The translations under genes and the position numbers were made by a program. From NCBI RefSeq assembly GCF_020179385.1, contig NZ_JAIBLJ010000005.1, forward strand, positions 124,001 through 188,000: DNA of 64,000 nt, in the 5' to 3' direction. The notes under the pieces were generated by a model. The model saw only the letters and a program-made list of their open reading frames with translations, ran no database searches and was not told the DNA's origin. Position 1 is the first letter of the stretch; each line of letters starts with the position of its first letter. Below, piece by piece: positions 16,888 to 25,387 of this stretch. This stretch comes from Alkalihalobacillus sp. YIM B00296 (lineage in GTDB: Bacteria; Bacillota; Bacilli; Bacillales; Fictibacillaceae).

Positions 16888-18435
16888 CTATTTCACCCAC
16901 TCTTCTACGTTCCAAATATCTGTAATCCAATCTTCGTAAAATTCGGGTTCATGCGACACAATGAGGGCCGTCCCTTTATATTTCTTAAGGGCTTCCTTCA
17001 ATGCCTCCTTCGCTCGTACATCCAGATGATTCGTCGGTTCATCCAACACAAGGAAATTGCTTTCTTTCATCATCAACACGCAAAGCCTGACCTTCGTCTG
17101 TTCGCCACCGCTCAATGTATAGAGGGGCTGATAAATATGCTCGTTTCTTAACCCGCTCCTTGCCAGCCGTTTCCGAACTTCTTTCTCCTCCATGGATGGA
17201 AACTGGGACCAAACATATTGCAGAGCCACCTCAGAACGTGAAAACGCGATTTCCTGCTCAAGATAGACAGGTCTTACAAAGCTTCCGATTTCCACTTCTC
17301 CGCCTAGTGGTTCAATGAGCCCAAGCAGCGATTTGATCGTCGTCGATTTTCCGATGCCATTGTACCCGGTAATCGCGATTTTCCTATCCTTTTTGATCGT
17401 CAAATCGGTTCCATTGAACAAGGGCCTTTCATATCCGACCTGTAGTCCTCTCGCGACCAGAACTTCTGGATTCGGTTCTCTGCATACCTCAAACTTGAAG
17501 CGTGGTACTGGCTGGTTAATCGGCTTTTCAATACGCTCGATTTTTTCCAGCTTCTTCTCACGGCTCTTCGCCTGTTTGGCTGTAGAGGCTCTTGCTTTAT
17601 ACCGCCGGATGTAATCCTCCAGCTTATCAATCTCCTTCTCCTGCCTGACATAAGCTTGATAGGTTTGCCTCTTCCGCAATTCATACGCATCAGTAAAAGC
17701 TTCGTAATTGCCGACATATCGTGTTAGTTTCTGATGCTCCAAATGATAGACCACATTCACGACCTCATTCATGAAGGATGTATCATGTGAGATCAGAACG
17801 AAGGCATTGGGATAAATCATCAGGTATTTTTGCAGCCAGGCAATATGGATATCATCCAGGTAATTCGTCGGTTCATCCATCAACAAGATGTCCGGCTTGC
17901 TCAATAATAGTTTTGCAAGCATGAGCTTCGTCCGCTGCCCCCCACTCAATTGACCGGTTTCCGTTGTCATACCTAATGCTGAAATTCCTAGTCCTGCTGC
18001 TACTTCATCTATTATTGCATCTATTGTATAAAATTGATGAGCGTCCAACGTATCTTGAATGTTCCCGAGCCTTTCCAGATCCTTTTCTAGATGTGGATTT
18101 TCCTTGTTGGATAATCGTATGGTAATATCGCTCATTTCCCGTTCAAATTCATAAAGCTTTGAAAAGGCACCTTGCAAGTATGTCCGGATCGTTTCGCCTT
18201 CATTAAAATCGGGATGTTGCTCCAAATAACCGATTTCAATGCCCGGATGGCGATCAATTACACCTTCATCGGGTACAAACTCTCCTATAAGCAGCTTCAA
18301 TAAGGTAGACTTCCCGCTGCCATTCAAGCCGACTAGCCCGACATGTTCTCCATCCAGTAACCTGAATTCGATTTGATTGAATAATGTCCGATCACCAAAA
18401 CCGTGTGTCAGTCCTTTTACATGTAAAATACTCAC
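16888..18435 (-). CDS. ABC-F family ATP-binding protein (ribosome-associated)
   Basis: A 515-residue protein with two fused ABC ATPase domains and no transmembrane segment, the ABC-F layout. Domain 1: Walker A GLNGSGKST (near residue 36), signature LSGGQRTK, Walker B LLMDEPTNYLD. Domain 2: GYNGIGKST, LSGGEQTK, LVLDEPTNHLD. The linker between them is the basic, coiled P-site tRNA-interaction segment (RRYKARASTAKQAKSREKKLEK). A GTG start at 18435 with an upstream AGAGGG fits best. ABC-F members act on the ribosome as translation factors or antibiotic-protection proteins. The ~360-nt leader with a terminator argues for induction by translation inhibitors, as for vmlR. The exact subfamily cannot be named. 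Confidence 0.9.
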   Translation of the reverse strand: MSILHVKGLTHGFGDRTLFNQIEFRLLDGEHVGLVGLNGSGKSTLLKLLIGEFVPDEGVIDRHPGIEIGYLEQHPDFNEGETIRTYLQGAFSKLYEFEREMSDITIRLSNKENPHLEKDLERLGNIQDTLDAHQFYTIDAIIDEVAAGLGISALGMTTETGQLSGGQRTKLMLAKLLLSKPDILLMDEPTNYLDDIHIAWLQKYLMIYPNAFVLISHDTSFMNEVVNVVYHLEHQKLTRYVGNYEAFTDAYELRKRQTYQAYVRQEKEIDKLEDYIRRYKARASTAKQAKSREKKLEKIERIEKPINQPVPRFKFEVCREPNPEVLVARGLQVGYERPLFNGTDLTIKKDRKIAITGYNGIGKSTTIKSLLGLIEPLGGEVEIGSFVRPVYLEQEIAFSRSEVALQYVWSQFPSMEEKEVRKRLARSGLRNEHIYQPLYTLSGGEQTKVRLCVLMMKESNFLVLDEPTNHLDVRAKEALKEALKKYKGTALIVSHEPEFYEDWITDIWNVEEWVK

Positions 18436-18566
18436 TATCGTTCCCTCTTTCTTTATTGATTTGGACCACCACACAAGACTTGAACGATAACTCTCCTCTT
18501 TTCCAGTATATAAAGAAAACTTGGCTAATCAGAAGAGTAGCGCTATACTGATGACTTTGTTTAAAC

Positions 18567-18598
18567 ACAAAAAAGCAGAGTGCTTGAACACCCTGCTT
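18567..18598 (-). terminator. intrinsic terminator inside the ABC-F leader (candidate attenuator)
   Basis: On the minus strand, AAGCAGGGTG/CACTCTGCTT forms a 10-bp stem (one G-U pair) with a 6-base loop, followed at once by TTTTTTGTGTTT. It lies about 130 bases before the GTG start and 205 bases after the predicted promoter. No complete gene lies between promoter and terminator, so it is positioned to attenuate the ABC-F transcript. Confidence 0.75.
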
Positions 18599-18635
18599 CT
18601 TCTTCCTGAACATATGGACAGGAAAAATCCTTATC

Positions 18636-18781
18636 GGTAACACTTCGCCGTCAAGGGTTTCGAGGATGTCAATCTGTTGTCTTGTGATGGCTTTGTTCTA
18701 AAAACGGGCATACTTCTTCCGTTATCAAGCCACTACAATTACAAGCACAACAGATCGCGTCATCATCTCGAAGTGAACACC
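18636..18781 (-). promoter_or_regulatory. structured 5' leader of the ABC-F gene with possible leader peptide
   Basis: Two segments of the leader are complementary over a long range: CGAAGTG...ACC at 18769-18781 with GGT..CACTTCG at 18636-18647 (plus-strand reading). They enclose a short open frame on the minus strand (18725-18766) encoding MMTRSVVLVIVVA, hydrophobic like erm and ABC-F leader peptides. Its ribosome-binding site is weak (GAGAGGG about 13 bases upstream). The pairing is visible; regulation is inferred. Confidence 0.45.
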
Positions 18782-18802
18782 CTCTCATTGGTTATTACTA
18801 CC

Positions 18803-18831
18803 ATATTATCGGAATTCTCTCCGATTGTAAA
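18803..18831 (-). promoter_or_regulatory. sigma-A promoter of the ABC-F transcript
   Basis: -35 TTTACA (18826-18831) and -10 TAATAT (18803-18808) with a 17-bp spacer on the minus strand. It starts immediately after the terminator of the upstream gene, about 370 bases before the ABC-F start codon. Confidence 0.7.
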
Positions 18832-18840
18832 GCATGACAA

Positions 18841-18868
18841 AAGGCTGTCGAGTATTCCCTCGACAGCC
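18841..18868 (-). terminator. intrinsic terminator after the receiver-like gene
   Basis: Stem AGGCTGTCGAG/CTCGACAGCCT (11 bp, 5-6-base loop) followed by TTTTG on the minus strand. A second small hairpin (GTATCCC/GGGATAC) lies between it and the stop codon. Confidence 0.85.
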
Positions 18869-18892
18869 TGGAGTATCCCATCTCAGGGGATA

Positions 18893-19237
18893 CTAGTTCG
18901 CTTTATTTAGTCTAATCGGTAGTGGATGGTAAAAAATTTTTACATCTTCCGGAATGAGAAACCGGTCTTGTGCATCTTTCAAAAACAGAAACATTCGCTT
19001 GCCAGCACCAGCGTTAGCGGAATGGACCGTAATGGTCTCTGCGAATAATTTATGTTTTACCATGTATTCAACAAGCATATATCCATTCCGATACTTGTTT
19101 TCTAAATCATGGTCCAAGGAAAGATGCTGAATATTCTTTTTTTTTAACAATTTTATACATTGTTCAATGTCTGTAGCTAAAATATAATTGTCGGGACAAG
19201 GACGGACATCGTCTAAAAAAACGTTAATTTTTGACAA
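18893..19237 (-). CDS. cyclic-phosphate processing receiver-like (cREC) domain protein
   Basis: A 114-residue single-domain protein. N-terminal VFLDDVRPCPD and central LSLDHDLENKYRNGYMLVEYM reproduce the aspartate cluster of the cREC family, a receiver-fold offshoot predicted from gene neighbourhoods to act on or sense cyclic phosphate nucleic-acid ends; HSANAGAGKRM near residue 80 is its third motif. The start is TTG at 19237, supported by AAGGAG seven bases upstream; no ATG fits. It is monocistronic between an upstream gene about 70 bp away and a downstream terminator. Biochemical role unproven. Confidence 0.8.
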   Translation of the reverse strand: MSKINVFLDDVRPCPDNYILATDIEQCIKLLKKKNIQHLSLDHDLENKYRNGYMLVEYMVKHKLFAETITVHSANAGAGKRMFLFLKDAQDRFLIPEDVKIFYHPLPIRLNKAN

Positions 19238-19310
19238 TATTTGTCTCCTTCCCGCTGGATTATGGCAAGTATATCACACACAGTACTATAACCCAAAAAC
19301 TATTTTTCAA

Positions 19311-19817
19311 TTACCTTTCATTTGACAAAAGTTCCTTAATTACGACATTTCCCCACGGGGAAACCCGTACGACTATTTTATCAGGGCGCTCATCTTCAAG
19401 TGCCTTTCCGGTTCCTTCTTCAACATAAAACCGTTCAATTCCATAATCGATCATCACTATGCCAGAATATTCATCTACCCATCGTACTTTACCTTTAAGT
19501 ACTATTTCTCCATGGTCAGTTTTGGGCTTTTGACTGTGTACACTTTTTGCCTCATGAACATCACCTGATTTATGGAGGATCACATATACCCTCTCCCTTT
19601 CGTCAATCCCGTCATCATGCAATAAATCGAGTGATAAAGTGGATATATCATAATTCAAGGTAACATAATCTCCATAAAAAATGTCCCTGGGATCAATCGG
19701 TTCAGTTTTCAAGATGACCTGTTCACCAAATTTCAAAGTCATATAATGTGTTGCAGCAATCCCAATCAAACTCAATACCTGAAGGGCAATCAAAATATAC
19801 AGCCATTTTTTCCGCAT
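19311..19817 (-). CDS. membrane-anchored GDYXXLXY-domain protein
   Basis: A 168-residue protein with an N-terminal membrane helix (about residues 5-22) and an extracytoplasmic beta-rich domain. The domain contains the name-giving motif GDYVTLNY near residue 48, preceded by EPIDPRD as in other members, and ends with IKEL. Function unknown. In Bacillaceae this family is regularly encoded directly after a DUF2157 membrane protein, as here: its ATG overlaps the stop of that gene by one base (TAATG), so the two are translationally coupled and probably form one complex. Confidence 0.85.
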   Translation of the reverse strand: MRKKWLYILIALQVLSLIGIAATHYMTLKFGEQVILKTEPIDPRDIFYGDYVTLNYDISTLSLDLLHDDGIDERERVYVILHKSGDVHEAKSVHSQKPKTDHGEIVLKGKVRWVDEYSGIVMIDYGIERFYVEEGTGKALEDERPDKIVVRVSPWGNVVIKELLSNER

Positions 19818-21031
19818 TATGATTGACCTCCTTTTGTCTTGTGTACCCATTTTCTCCGTCTTCGTTCAAGCATCCAGCTTAGTATGAAGAGTAATATCCC
19901 TCCAGCTAAGAAGAACATCGACTTCGGCAAGAAATTCCATGCTAATTGGATATAGGCAACAAGAGTACTGATCAGGAACAGAAATGTCCCGCGATTGATC
20001 CGATCCGACTCCTCCAATTGATAGCCTTTGATCAAAATGAATAATGAATAACCGAAAGCCAACAACAAATAGAGAACATCACCGAGATCGCCGAACAAGA
20101 ACAGAGGTAAGAATAAAGAGAAATCAACCCAATTGGACTGAATGTTCCTTCGAATTTTATTCCATCCGATCAGAGCTCCAATTCCTATCAGGATGATAAA
20201 GTATAACAAATCATTCGAGAGGATATCTTCTTCATAATGGACCAGCTCCCCTAAGAAGAAAACATGAATGAAAATGACAGCTAAACTCCCGAGAATGCTT
20301 ATGTTCTTAAAGGCAAGCTGCCCCTTCTCACTTCTGGTCCATTCACTAATTCCATAAAGGAGAAGAAATATGATCGTCATCCATATATAAGGCAGATCAT
20401 AGACGACTAAGAACGTAATACCTGTAATCGTATAAGCAATTGAATAGCTATAATAGAAAAGTGGATGATCCTCTTTAAATGTCACATATCCAGCAGCAAT
20501 GACAACAAGAAAAGCTAATAAAAAGCTGAACAAATGAAAAGACATGGCACTATAAAGCAGACCAGCCGTTCCGATCACCAATGACAAAAGATAAAAATAC
20601 TTGTTCGGGAGTATCGTGTAAAATAACAAAGCAACCAACATCCACAAAATAAAAGCTGTAGCATTGTAAGAAACGATGTGAAACATTTGTGCTGTCAGAA
20701 AAATCCCAGATCCGAAGATGATGATACCTATTCCTATCAATGCTGTCCCAAGTGTCATCGATCCCTTTTCGACGAGATGAAATCCAGTCAACTGAAACCC
20801 TATAAGTGCTCCGCAAATGATGACGAGCCTGAAGACATCACTCATATTCGACCAATTGGAAGCAACAAAAGTCAGAACACCAAGCCCTATTAAAATACTG
20901 GCCAAGATCGGTAATAGATTGTTGTTCTTTTTTTTATATAATGACAAGATTCCTTCGAGTTGTTCCCTTTCGATCATCCCTTTCTCCATCCATTTTGAAC
21001 CTTCTTTTTCCAGCCATTTTCGTTCGTTCAT
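19817..21031 (-). CDS. DUF2157 polytopic membrane protein
   Basis: A 404-residue protein with a short hydrophilic N-terminal DUF2157 segment (MNERKWLEKEGSKWMEKGMI, ends near residue 40) and about twelve hydrophobic helices arranged in pairs from residue 41 to 395. The ATG at 21031 follows GGGGGAGCGAG; the longer frame upstream includes this site and is rejected. It is the first gene of a two-gene operon with the GDYXXLXY protein. No transport motif or catalytic residue is recognisable. Function unknown. Confidence 0.85.
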   Translation of the reverse strand: MNERKWLEKEGSKWMEKGMIEREQLEGILSLYKKKNNNLLPILASILIGLGVLTFVASNWSNMSDVFRLVIICGALIGFQLTGFHLVEKGSMTLGTALIGIGIIIFGSGIFLTAQMFHIVSYNATAFILWMLVALLFYTILPNKYFYLLSLVIGTAGLLYSAMSFHLFSFLLAFLVVIAAGYVTFKEDHPLFYYSYSIAYTITGITFLVVYDLPYIWMTIIFLLLYGISEWTRSEKGQLAFKNISILGSLAVIFIHVFFLGELVHYEEDILSNDLLYFIILIGIGALIGWNKIRRNIQSNWVDFSLFLPLFLFGDLGDVLYLLLAFGYSLFILIKGYQLEESDRINRGTFLFLISTLVAYIQLAWNFLPKSMFFLAGGILLFILSWMLERRRRKWVHKTKGGQS

Positions 21032-21165
21032 CTCGCTCCCCCCTCCTATCTCAGTTATGATATTCATTCAAAAAACAAATATGGTAATATTAGGTTTATT
21101 TAGTGTGATTTTACACTATTGTTGCAATTTTGCATATAGGAAGACTTGATTCATAAGAAAAAAAG

Positions 21166-21210
21166 AAAAAAGTGCCCGATACCCCACACACTTTGGAGCG
21201 GACACTTTTT
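21166..21210 (-). terminator. intrinsic terminator after ykrK
   Basis: AAAAAGTG(T)CCG pairs with CGG(G)CACTTTTTT across a 20-base loop on the minus strand and is followed by CTTTTTTTC. It may also stop transcription in the other direction. Confidence 0.75.
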
Positions 21211-21223
21211 GATTAACTTATTT

Positions 21224-21958
21224 TCATATAAATAAAGTCGTATTCAGAAATTGACGTGATACAGATTGGAAGTAGGATGTCTGGATGGACAAGGTTGCGA
21301 TGACCAATGCATTTTTTACTATAGAAAGTTCTTTATTGTCCAACCTATCCAAGTCCTTAATCTTATTCTCCGCCTTTTGAAAAACCAGCATTTCCGCTTT
21401 CGTCCCCTGTTTCACTCGGAAATCCACATCTACTACATGGTTATCATTCAAGTCAAGCTCTTCAAAAATTGCCGAATAAGTATAATAAAAATCAATGGGT
21501 CCGATCAGATCGTCATGTCGGTCTTCTATATCATTGAAAATGAGAGTAAGCATATTCCGTATGGAGAGGAAGTCAAGCGTGCTTTTAAGATCCTCGACGA
21601 TAAAAAGAATCGCCGCTTGTTCTATAGAGTATTTCTTACCCTTCTGAGGTGAACCGATCAAATTACGCACATCCCTCTTCACCCAATTCTGTACAGCGCT
21701 TGTCGAAAAGCTGCTATGTTCGATCTGATTACCGAGAGCAACAATTTCATTAATGGAAAACCCTTTAGTGTGGTTAGGTCCTTTGATGATCTTCTCAAAA
21801 ATCGTCGGAAGCGAAGATTCCAGTACGCCCTTTTCATTAGAACCTTTTGAATCATGCCAAGCCTTTTTCAATAGATTCAAAGGAGTTTTTCCTTGATCAG
21901 AGTTTAAGGATATGAGCAGTTCTGCCATTTGATGCCGGGTAAGTTTAAAAGAAGGCAT
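21224..21958 (-). CDS. ykrK: DUF1836 transcriptional regulator YkrK (htpX repressor)
   Basis: A 244-residue cytosolic DUF1836 protein. The N-terminal half has a helix-turn-helix-like stretch around FSINEIVALGNQIEHSSFST and SAVQNWVKRDVRNLIG (about residues 67-101), then YSIEQAAILFIVEDLKS. The gene is divergent from htpX, exactly as ykrK is from htpX in B. subtilis, where YkrK represses htpX. Both start regions here carry an AAGTTCAAATGA element directly after their -10 boxes (separate entry), which fits repression plus autoregulation. The C-terminal half is helical and may sense the inducing signal of membrane protein stress. Confidence 0.88.
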   Translation of the reverse strand: MPSFKLTRHQMAELLISLNSDQGKTPLNLLKKAWHDSKGSNEKGVLESSLPTIFEKIIKGPNHTKGFSINEIVALGNQIEHSSFSTSAVQNWVKRDVRNLIGSPQKGKKYSIEQAAILFIVEDLKSTLDFLSIRNMLTLIFNDIEDRHDDLIGPIDFYYTYSAIFEELDLNDNHVVDVDFRVKQGTKAEMLVFQKAENKIKDLDRLDNKELSIVKNALVIATLSIQTSYFQSVSRQFLNTTLFI

Positions 21959-21979
21959 TTTTTCACCTCATTGAACATG

Positions 21980-22134
21980 GTCATTTGAACTTATCATACG
22001 AGATAAACGATAGATACGTCAATTTCTTTATGTAAGGATTTTCATAAAATTCTCATAAAATTTCAGGACTCTTATCTTGAAAAATCCTGAAGGGTCATTT
22101 ATACTATTCTCATAATTAAGTTCAAATGAACTTG
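21980..22134. promoter_or_regulatory. divergent ykrK-htpX promoter region with duplicated operator
   Basis: ykrK (minus): -35 TTGACG (22017-22022), 18 bp, -10 TATGAT (21993-21998), followed directly by AAGTTCAAATGAC (21980-21992). htpX (plus): -35 TTGAAA (22077-22082), 18 bp, -10 TATACT (22101-22106), then the palindrome AAGTTCAAATGAACTT (22119-22134). The same 12-base core lies just downstream of both promoters, in the same orientation relative to each gene. That is the layout expected for one repressor acting on both. Confidence 0.8.
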
Positions 22135-22150
22135 AAATGAGGTATGGAAA

Positions 22151-23029
22151 ATGGCAAAAAGAATTTTTCTGTTTATCCTGACAAACATTCTAGTCCTTAC
22201 TACCATCATGATCGTCCTGTCGTTGTTAGGTGTAAACAATTACATCCAAGGCGGCAACATCATGTTTGGCCAATTGCTGGTGTTCAGTGCTGTCGTCGGT
22301 TTCAGTGGTTCATTCATATCGCTTGCAATTTCCCGTTGGATGGCTAAGAAAATGATGGGTGTCAAGGTGATCAACCCTGACGGTCCCCTTTCTTCATATG
22401 AGCAAGACCTTGTCGATCGAGTACACCGTCTTTCACGTGCAGCAGGATTGACGAGAATGCCAGAAGTCGGTATTTACGACTCTCCGGAAGTGAACGCATT
22501 TGCGACTGGTCCATCTAAGCGTCGTTCACTCGTAGCCGTTTCAAGCGGTTTATTACAAAACATGGATAATGACGCAGTTGAAGGTGTATTGGCACACGAA
22601 GTCGCGCACATCGCCAATGGTGATATGGTAACGATGACTTTGTTGCAAGGTGTCATCAATACATTCGTCGTATTCTTATCCAGAATCGCAGCATGGGCAG
22701 TGTCACAGCTTGTTGATGAAAATAAAGCTGTTTTAGTACACTTCCTTGCAATCATCGTATTCCAAATTGCGTTTTCAATCTTGGGAAGTATCGTTGTCAT
22801 GGCGTACTCCCGTTACCGTGAATTCCACGCAGACCGAGGTGGTGCTGACTTAGCTGGTAAAGATAAGATGATCCATGCTCTTGAATCATTACGGGCTCAT
22901 GTCAACCGAGTCGATACACGTCAAGAAGCACTCGCAACAATGAAAATCAGTGGCGGCAAAAAGAAAAGAATGCTCTTTTCTACTCACCCGGACCTTGATG
23001 AGCGAATCCGCCGTTTACATGCAAAGTAA
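22151..23029 (+). CDS. htpX: membrane zinc metalloprotease HtpX
   Basis: A 292-residue M48 family protease that degrades damaged membrane proteins with its active site on the cytoplasmic side. Two N-terminal helices (about 7-25 and 38-60), zinc motif HEVAH (His149, Glu150, His153), a second helix pair (about 158-180 and 190-217), then the third zinc ligand region [14 protein letters not shown] (Glu near residue 223). It ends with [13 protein letters not shown], the conserved M48 tail. Length is typical. It is controlled by the adjacent YkrK operator. A strong terminator follows. Confidence 0.96.
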   Translation: MAKRIFLFILTNILVLTTIMIVLSLLGVNNYIQGGNIMFGQLLVFSAVVGFSGSFISLAISRWMAKKMMGVKVINPDGPLSSYEQDLVDRVHRLSRAAGLTRMPEVGIYDSPEVNAFATGPSKRRSLVAVSSGLLQNMDNDAVEGVLAHEVAHIANGDMVTMTLLQGVINTFVVFLSRIAAWAVSQLVDENKAVLVHFLAIIVFQIAFSILGSIVVMAYSRYREFHADRGGADLAGKDKMIHALESLRAHVNRVDTRQEALATMKISGGKKKRMLFSTHPDLDERIRRLHAK

Positions 23030-23046
23030 TAAATTGATAACAGAAT

Positions 23047-23082
23047 GAGGCTGACATATTTCTCGTGTCAGCCTCCTTTTTA
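23047..23082 (+). terminator. intrinsic terminator after htpX
   Basis: Stem GAGGCTGACAT/GTGTCAGCCTC (11 positions, one G-U) followed by CTTTTT. The stretch 23083-23342 that follows holds no gene or repeat I can support, only presumed promoter DNA for the next gene. Confidence 0.9.
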
Positions 23083-23342
23083 TGGAACTGAAATTGCCAT
23101 AATGGCTAGTCTAGGATACTATAGAGATAAAGGTTCACACTCAAAACCATTATCAACTGCAGATTGAACATCCTGCTGCATAGTTGAAAGAACAATCAGG
23201 CACAATCGAAAAACAAAAATGGATTTTTAAAGAATCTGAACAATAACCTGAACCGGATGAAACATAGACTGCTGCCGTTACGTCTATACTACAAATACGA
23301 TTTCAGGACACCTATGATATGTCTGGAAAAGGAGGAATCACC

Positions 23343-23819
23343 ATGTATCGACTTGCTGCAGTCTTTTTGATCCTTCTCCTAACTGCATGCGGGATAAGTA
23401 ATCAACCTGATGAACAAGACTCCCAACCGACAAATGGACAAGCAAATGAAGATAAAGAGGATAGAAATTCTGAAGGGAATGATAGTGTGGCAGATGAATT
23501 CAAGCTCAATGTCGTTTCATTCACAAAAAATAAAGCTGTAGTCGAGCTTAAGAACGAAACAGGAAGCACACAAGAACTTCAGTTTTCAAGCGGTCAACAA
23601 TATGATATGTGGATTACGGATCAGGATGGAAAACAAGTCTTCCATTGGGGAGAGGATAAAATGTTCACTCAAGCCTTGAAAACGATCACGATTGAACCTG
23701 GCCAGACGAAAACCTTTGAAGTTGATCTTCCTGAGCTGGAGCCGGGAACATATAAAGTGAAATTCAAAGTGACATCCAAACCGCCAATCGAAACGACATT
23801 CACACAAACCATTGAATAA
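23343..23819 (+). CDS. lipoprotein with BsuPI-type intracellular proteinase inhibitor domain
   Basis: A 158-residue predicted lipoprotein. A short signal peptide ends in the lipobox LTAC (Cys16), then a 40-residue acidic, Q/N/E-rich linker, then a BsuPI fold (about residues 55-157) with FKLNVVSFTKNKAVVELKN, MWITDQDGKQVFHWG and the late EPGTYKVKFKVT strand. BsuPI domains inhibit serine proteases such as IspA. Being outside the membrane here, it may instead guard against secreted subtilisins or act as a structural domain. The ATG at 23343 has AAAGGAGG in front. Confidence 0.85.
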   Translation: MYRLAAVFLILLLTACGISNQPDEQDSQPTNGQANEDKEDRNSEGNDSVADEFKLNVVSFTKNKAVVELKNETGSTQELQFSSGQQYDMWITDQDGKQVFHWGEDKMFTQALKTITIEPGQTKTFEVDLPELEPGTYKVKFKVTSKPPIETTFTQTIE

Positions 23820-23844
23820 AATTGGAGGATGAATCGTAATTTCC

Positions 23845-24010
23845 TGCGGACACAGGAAACCTTATTTGATTCATTTCCCCACTCTTTACAAAGATAGAGG
23901 ACACCAGAGACCTTATTTGGTAAAACCCACGGAAATCACCAGCCTTTTACCTGAATAACGGTATGGCTGTCCTCTTTTTTAAAATCACACCTTTTGTCAT
24001 CAGTAGCGGA
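23845..24010. repeat. degenerate intergenic phrase repeat (GGACACnnGAnACCTTATTTG family)
   Basis: Two phrases, GCGGACACAGGAAACCTTATTTG (about 23848) and GAGGACACCAGAGACCTTATTTGG (about 23897), are followed by CTGAATAACGGTATGGCTGTCCTC and by a shorter GCGGAATGGATATCCTC, which pair with them as inverted copies (GAGGACA/TGTCCTC). A T run follows the second pairing, so part of this block may also terminate transcription. Confidence 0.6.
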
Positions 24011-24037
24011 ATGGATATCCTCTAAAATTCCTCTTGG

Positions 24038-25210
24038 TCAGTTTTTTTGTAAGCCCCATTTCACCAGTCCGCTTCCGACCACTAAAAGAGCCCCCGCAAA
24101 TCCAAATACGTAAGCGGTCATAAAGCTTCCTGAAATCCACCCACCAACGATCGGACCTATCAAATTACCAAGAAAACGGCAGCTGGCGGTTACACCGAAA
24201 GCTCTTCCCTGTATATCGGGTGGTGTCTTTTTATGGATCAATGCCTGGATCGCGGGCCAGACACCTCCTAATATCAATCCCTGCAGAAAACGCCATATAT
24301 ATAATTCATAGATATTGTCTGTCCATAATTGGGGAAAGAACAATAGACCGCTGAACAGCATGACAACTGGAAGCATCTTGATATGACCGATCCGATCACC
24401 AAGCTTACCGAGGTATGGTGAGCCAATGATCGTGGCAATCCCAAGGATGGAGGCTGCAAATCCAGCAAGAAGCGCTAAATTTTCCGGGTCATGGACGAAG
24501 GTCTTCACAAAGATCGTCATCATTGAATTCGTACTTAACATCGCTGCTTGCAACAGGAAGGTGGCAATGAACAAAATCAGCAGTTGTTTATTGCGGAGGA
24601 CATCCAAGAACGTTCCTTGTTTCCCTTTCTCAACCTGCATCGGTTCATCTTTAGGTATAAAGAAAATGACGAGCATCAATGTCATCAAGATACTGATCCC
24701 TGTAACAGCAAATACTGGGCGAAACCCGAATAAATCTGAGAGTGCCCCACCGATCAATGGGCCGATGATCCCTCCGGAGATACCCCCTGTCTGTAAGAAT
24801 CCTAAAGCACTGCCGGTATGTTCCTTCGGAGTGATTCTCGATAAATAGGAAAAGGATACGGTTATGAATCCTGAAAAGAAGCCCATAAAAAACCGAAGAG
24901 CCAATAACATCCATGGCCCGTTTGCGAAAGACATCGAAAAAGTTATGACCCCCATGCCGATACCCGCACGGATCAAGTTCGCTTTCTGACCATATTTGTC
25001 AGCAAAAATCCCCCATACTGGTGCCATGATTGCTCCTGATAAAAATGCGGCAGAAAATACAGCTCCAGTCCAATTACTGAGGGCTTGGCTGCCTGTCACA
25101 CCTAATTCCTCTAAAAACAATGGGAGGAATGGCAAAATCATCGTCATGGCAGCTACGACAATGAAATTACAAAGCCACAGAAACCGGGCGCTCTTACGCC
25201 AATTCTTCAT
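24038..25210 (-). CDS. MFS drug-efflux type transporter
   Basis: A 390-residue major facilitator with twelve predicted helices. Motif A between helices 2 and 3 reads GIFADKYGQKANLIRAGI, the basic-acidic loop of the family, and the related GKLGDRIGHIKML lies between helices 8 and 9. The proline-glycine motif C region in helix 5 (GGISGGIIGPLIGGALSD) marks drug:proton antiporters. It probably exports lipophilic cations or antibiotics, and it resembles the MdtG-like multidrug group. No adjacent regulator is present. Start at 25210; the ribosome-binding site is only moderate (GATGAACAACC). Substrate unknown. Confidence 0.85.
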   Translation of the reverse strand: MKNWRKSARFLWLCNFIVVAAMTMILPFLPLFLEELGVTGSQALSNWTGAVFSAAFLSGAIMAPVWGIFADKYGQKANLIRAGIGMGVITFSMSFANGPWMLLALRFFMGFFSGFITVSFSYLSRITPKEHTGSALGFLQTGGISGGIIGPLIGGALSDLFGFRPVFAVTGISILMTLMLVIFFIPKDEPMQVEKGKQGTFLDVLRNKQLLILFIATFLLQAAMLSTNSMMTIFVKTFVHDPENLALLAGFAASILGIATIIGSPYLGKLGDRIGHIKMLPVVMLFSGLLFFPQLWTDNIYELYIWRFLQGLILGGVWPAIQALIHKKTPPDIQGRAFGVTASCRFLGNLIGPIVGGWISGSFMTAYVFGFAGALLVVGSGLVKWGLQKN

Positions 25211-25365
25211 GGTTGTTCATCCTAATCTGTTTGGTACTTTATAGAATTTATTTCGAAATCAGAAATAAATCTTTTTCATTGTACCACTATTTTGCTCCAC
25301 AAATTAGTTTCCAGCTCATGTTCACAATCCTCTTCGGCGTCCCGCTTTTAACAACACCACTAAAA

Positions 25366-25387
25366 AAAGCTCCATAACAGGAGCTTT
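25366..25387 (-). terminator. intrinsic terminator after the amidase gene
   Basis: AAAGCTCC-TGTTAT-GGAGCTTT on the minus strand, followed by TTTTTAG, immediately at the stop codon. Confidence 0.85.

Noticed and set aside
18392-18643. protein gene in the ABC-F leader on the minus strand
   Set aside because: The frame crosses the terminator and the ABC-F start, has no ribosome-binding site and resembles no protein.
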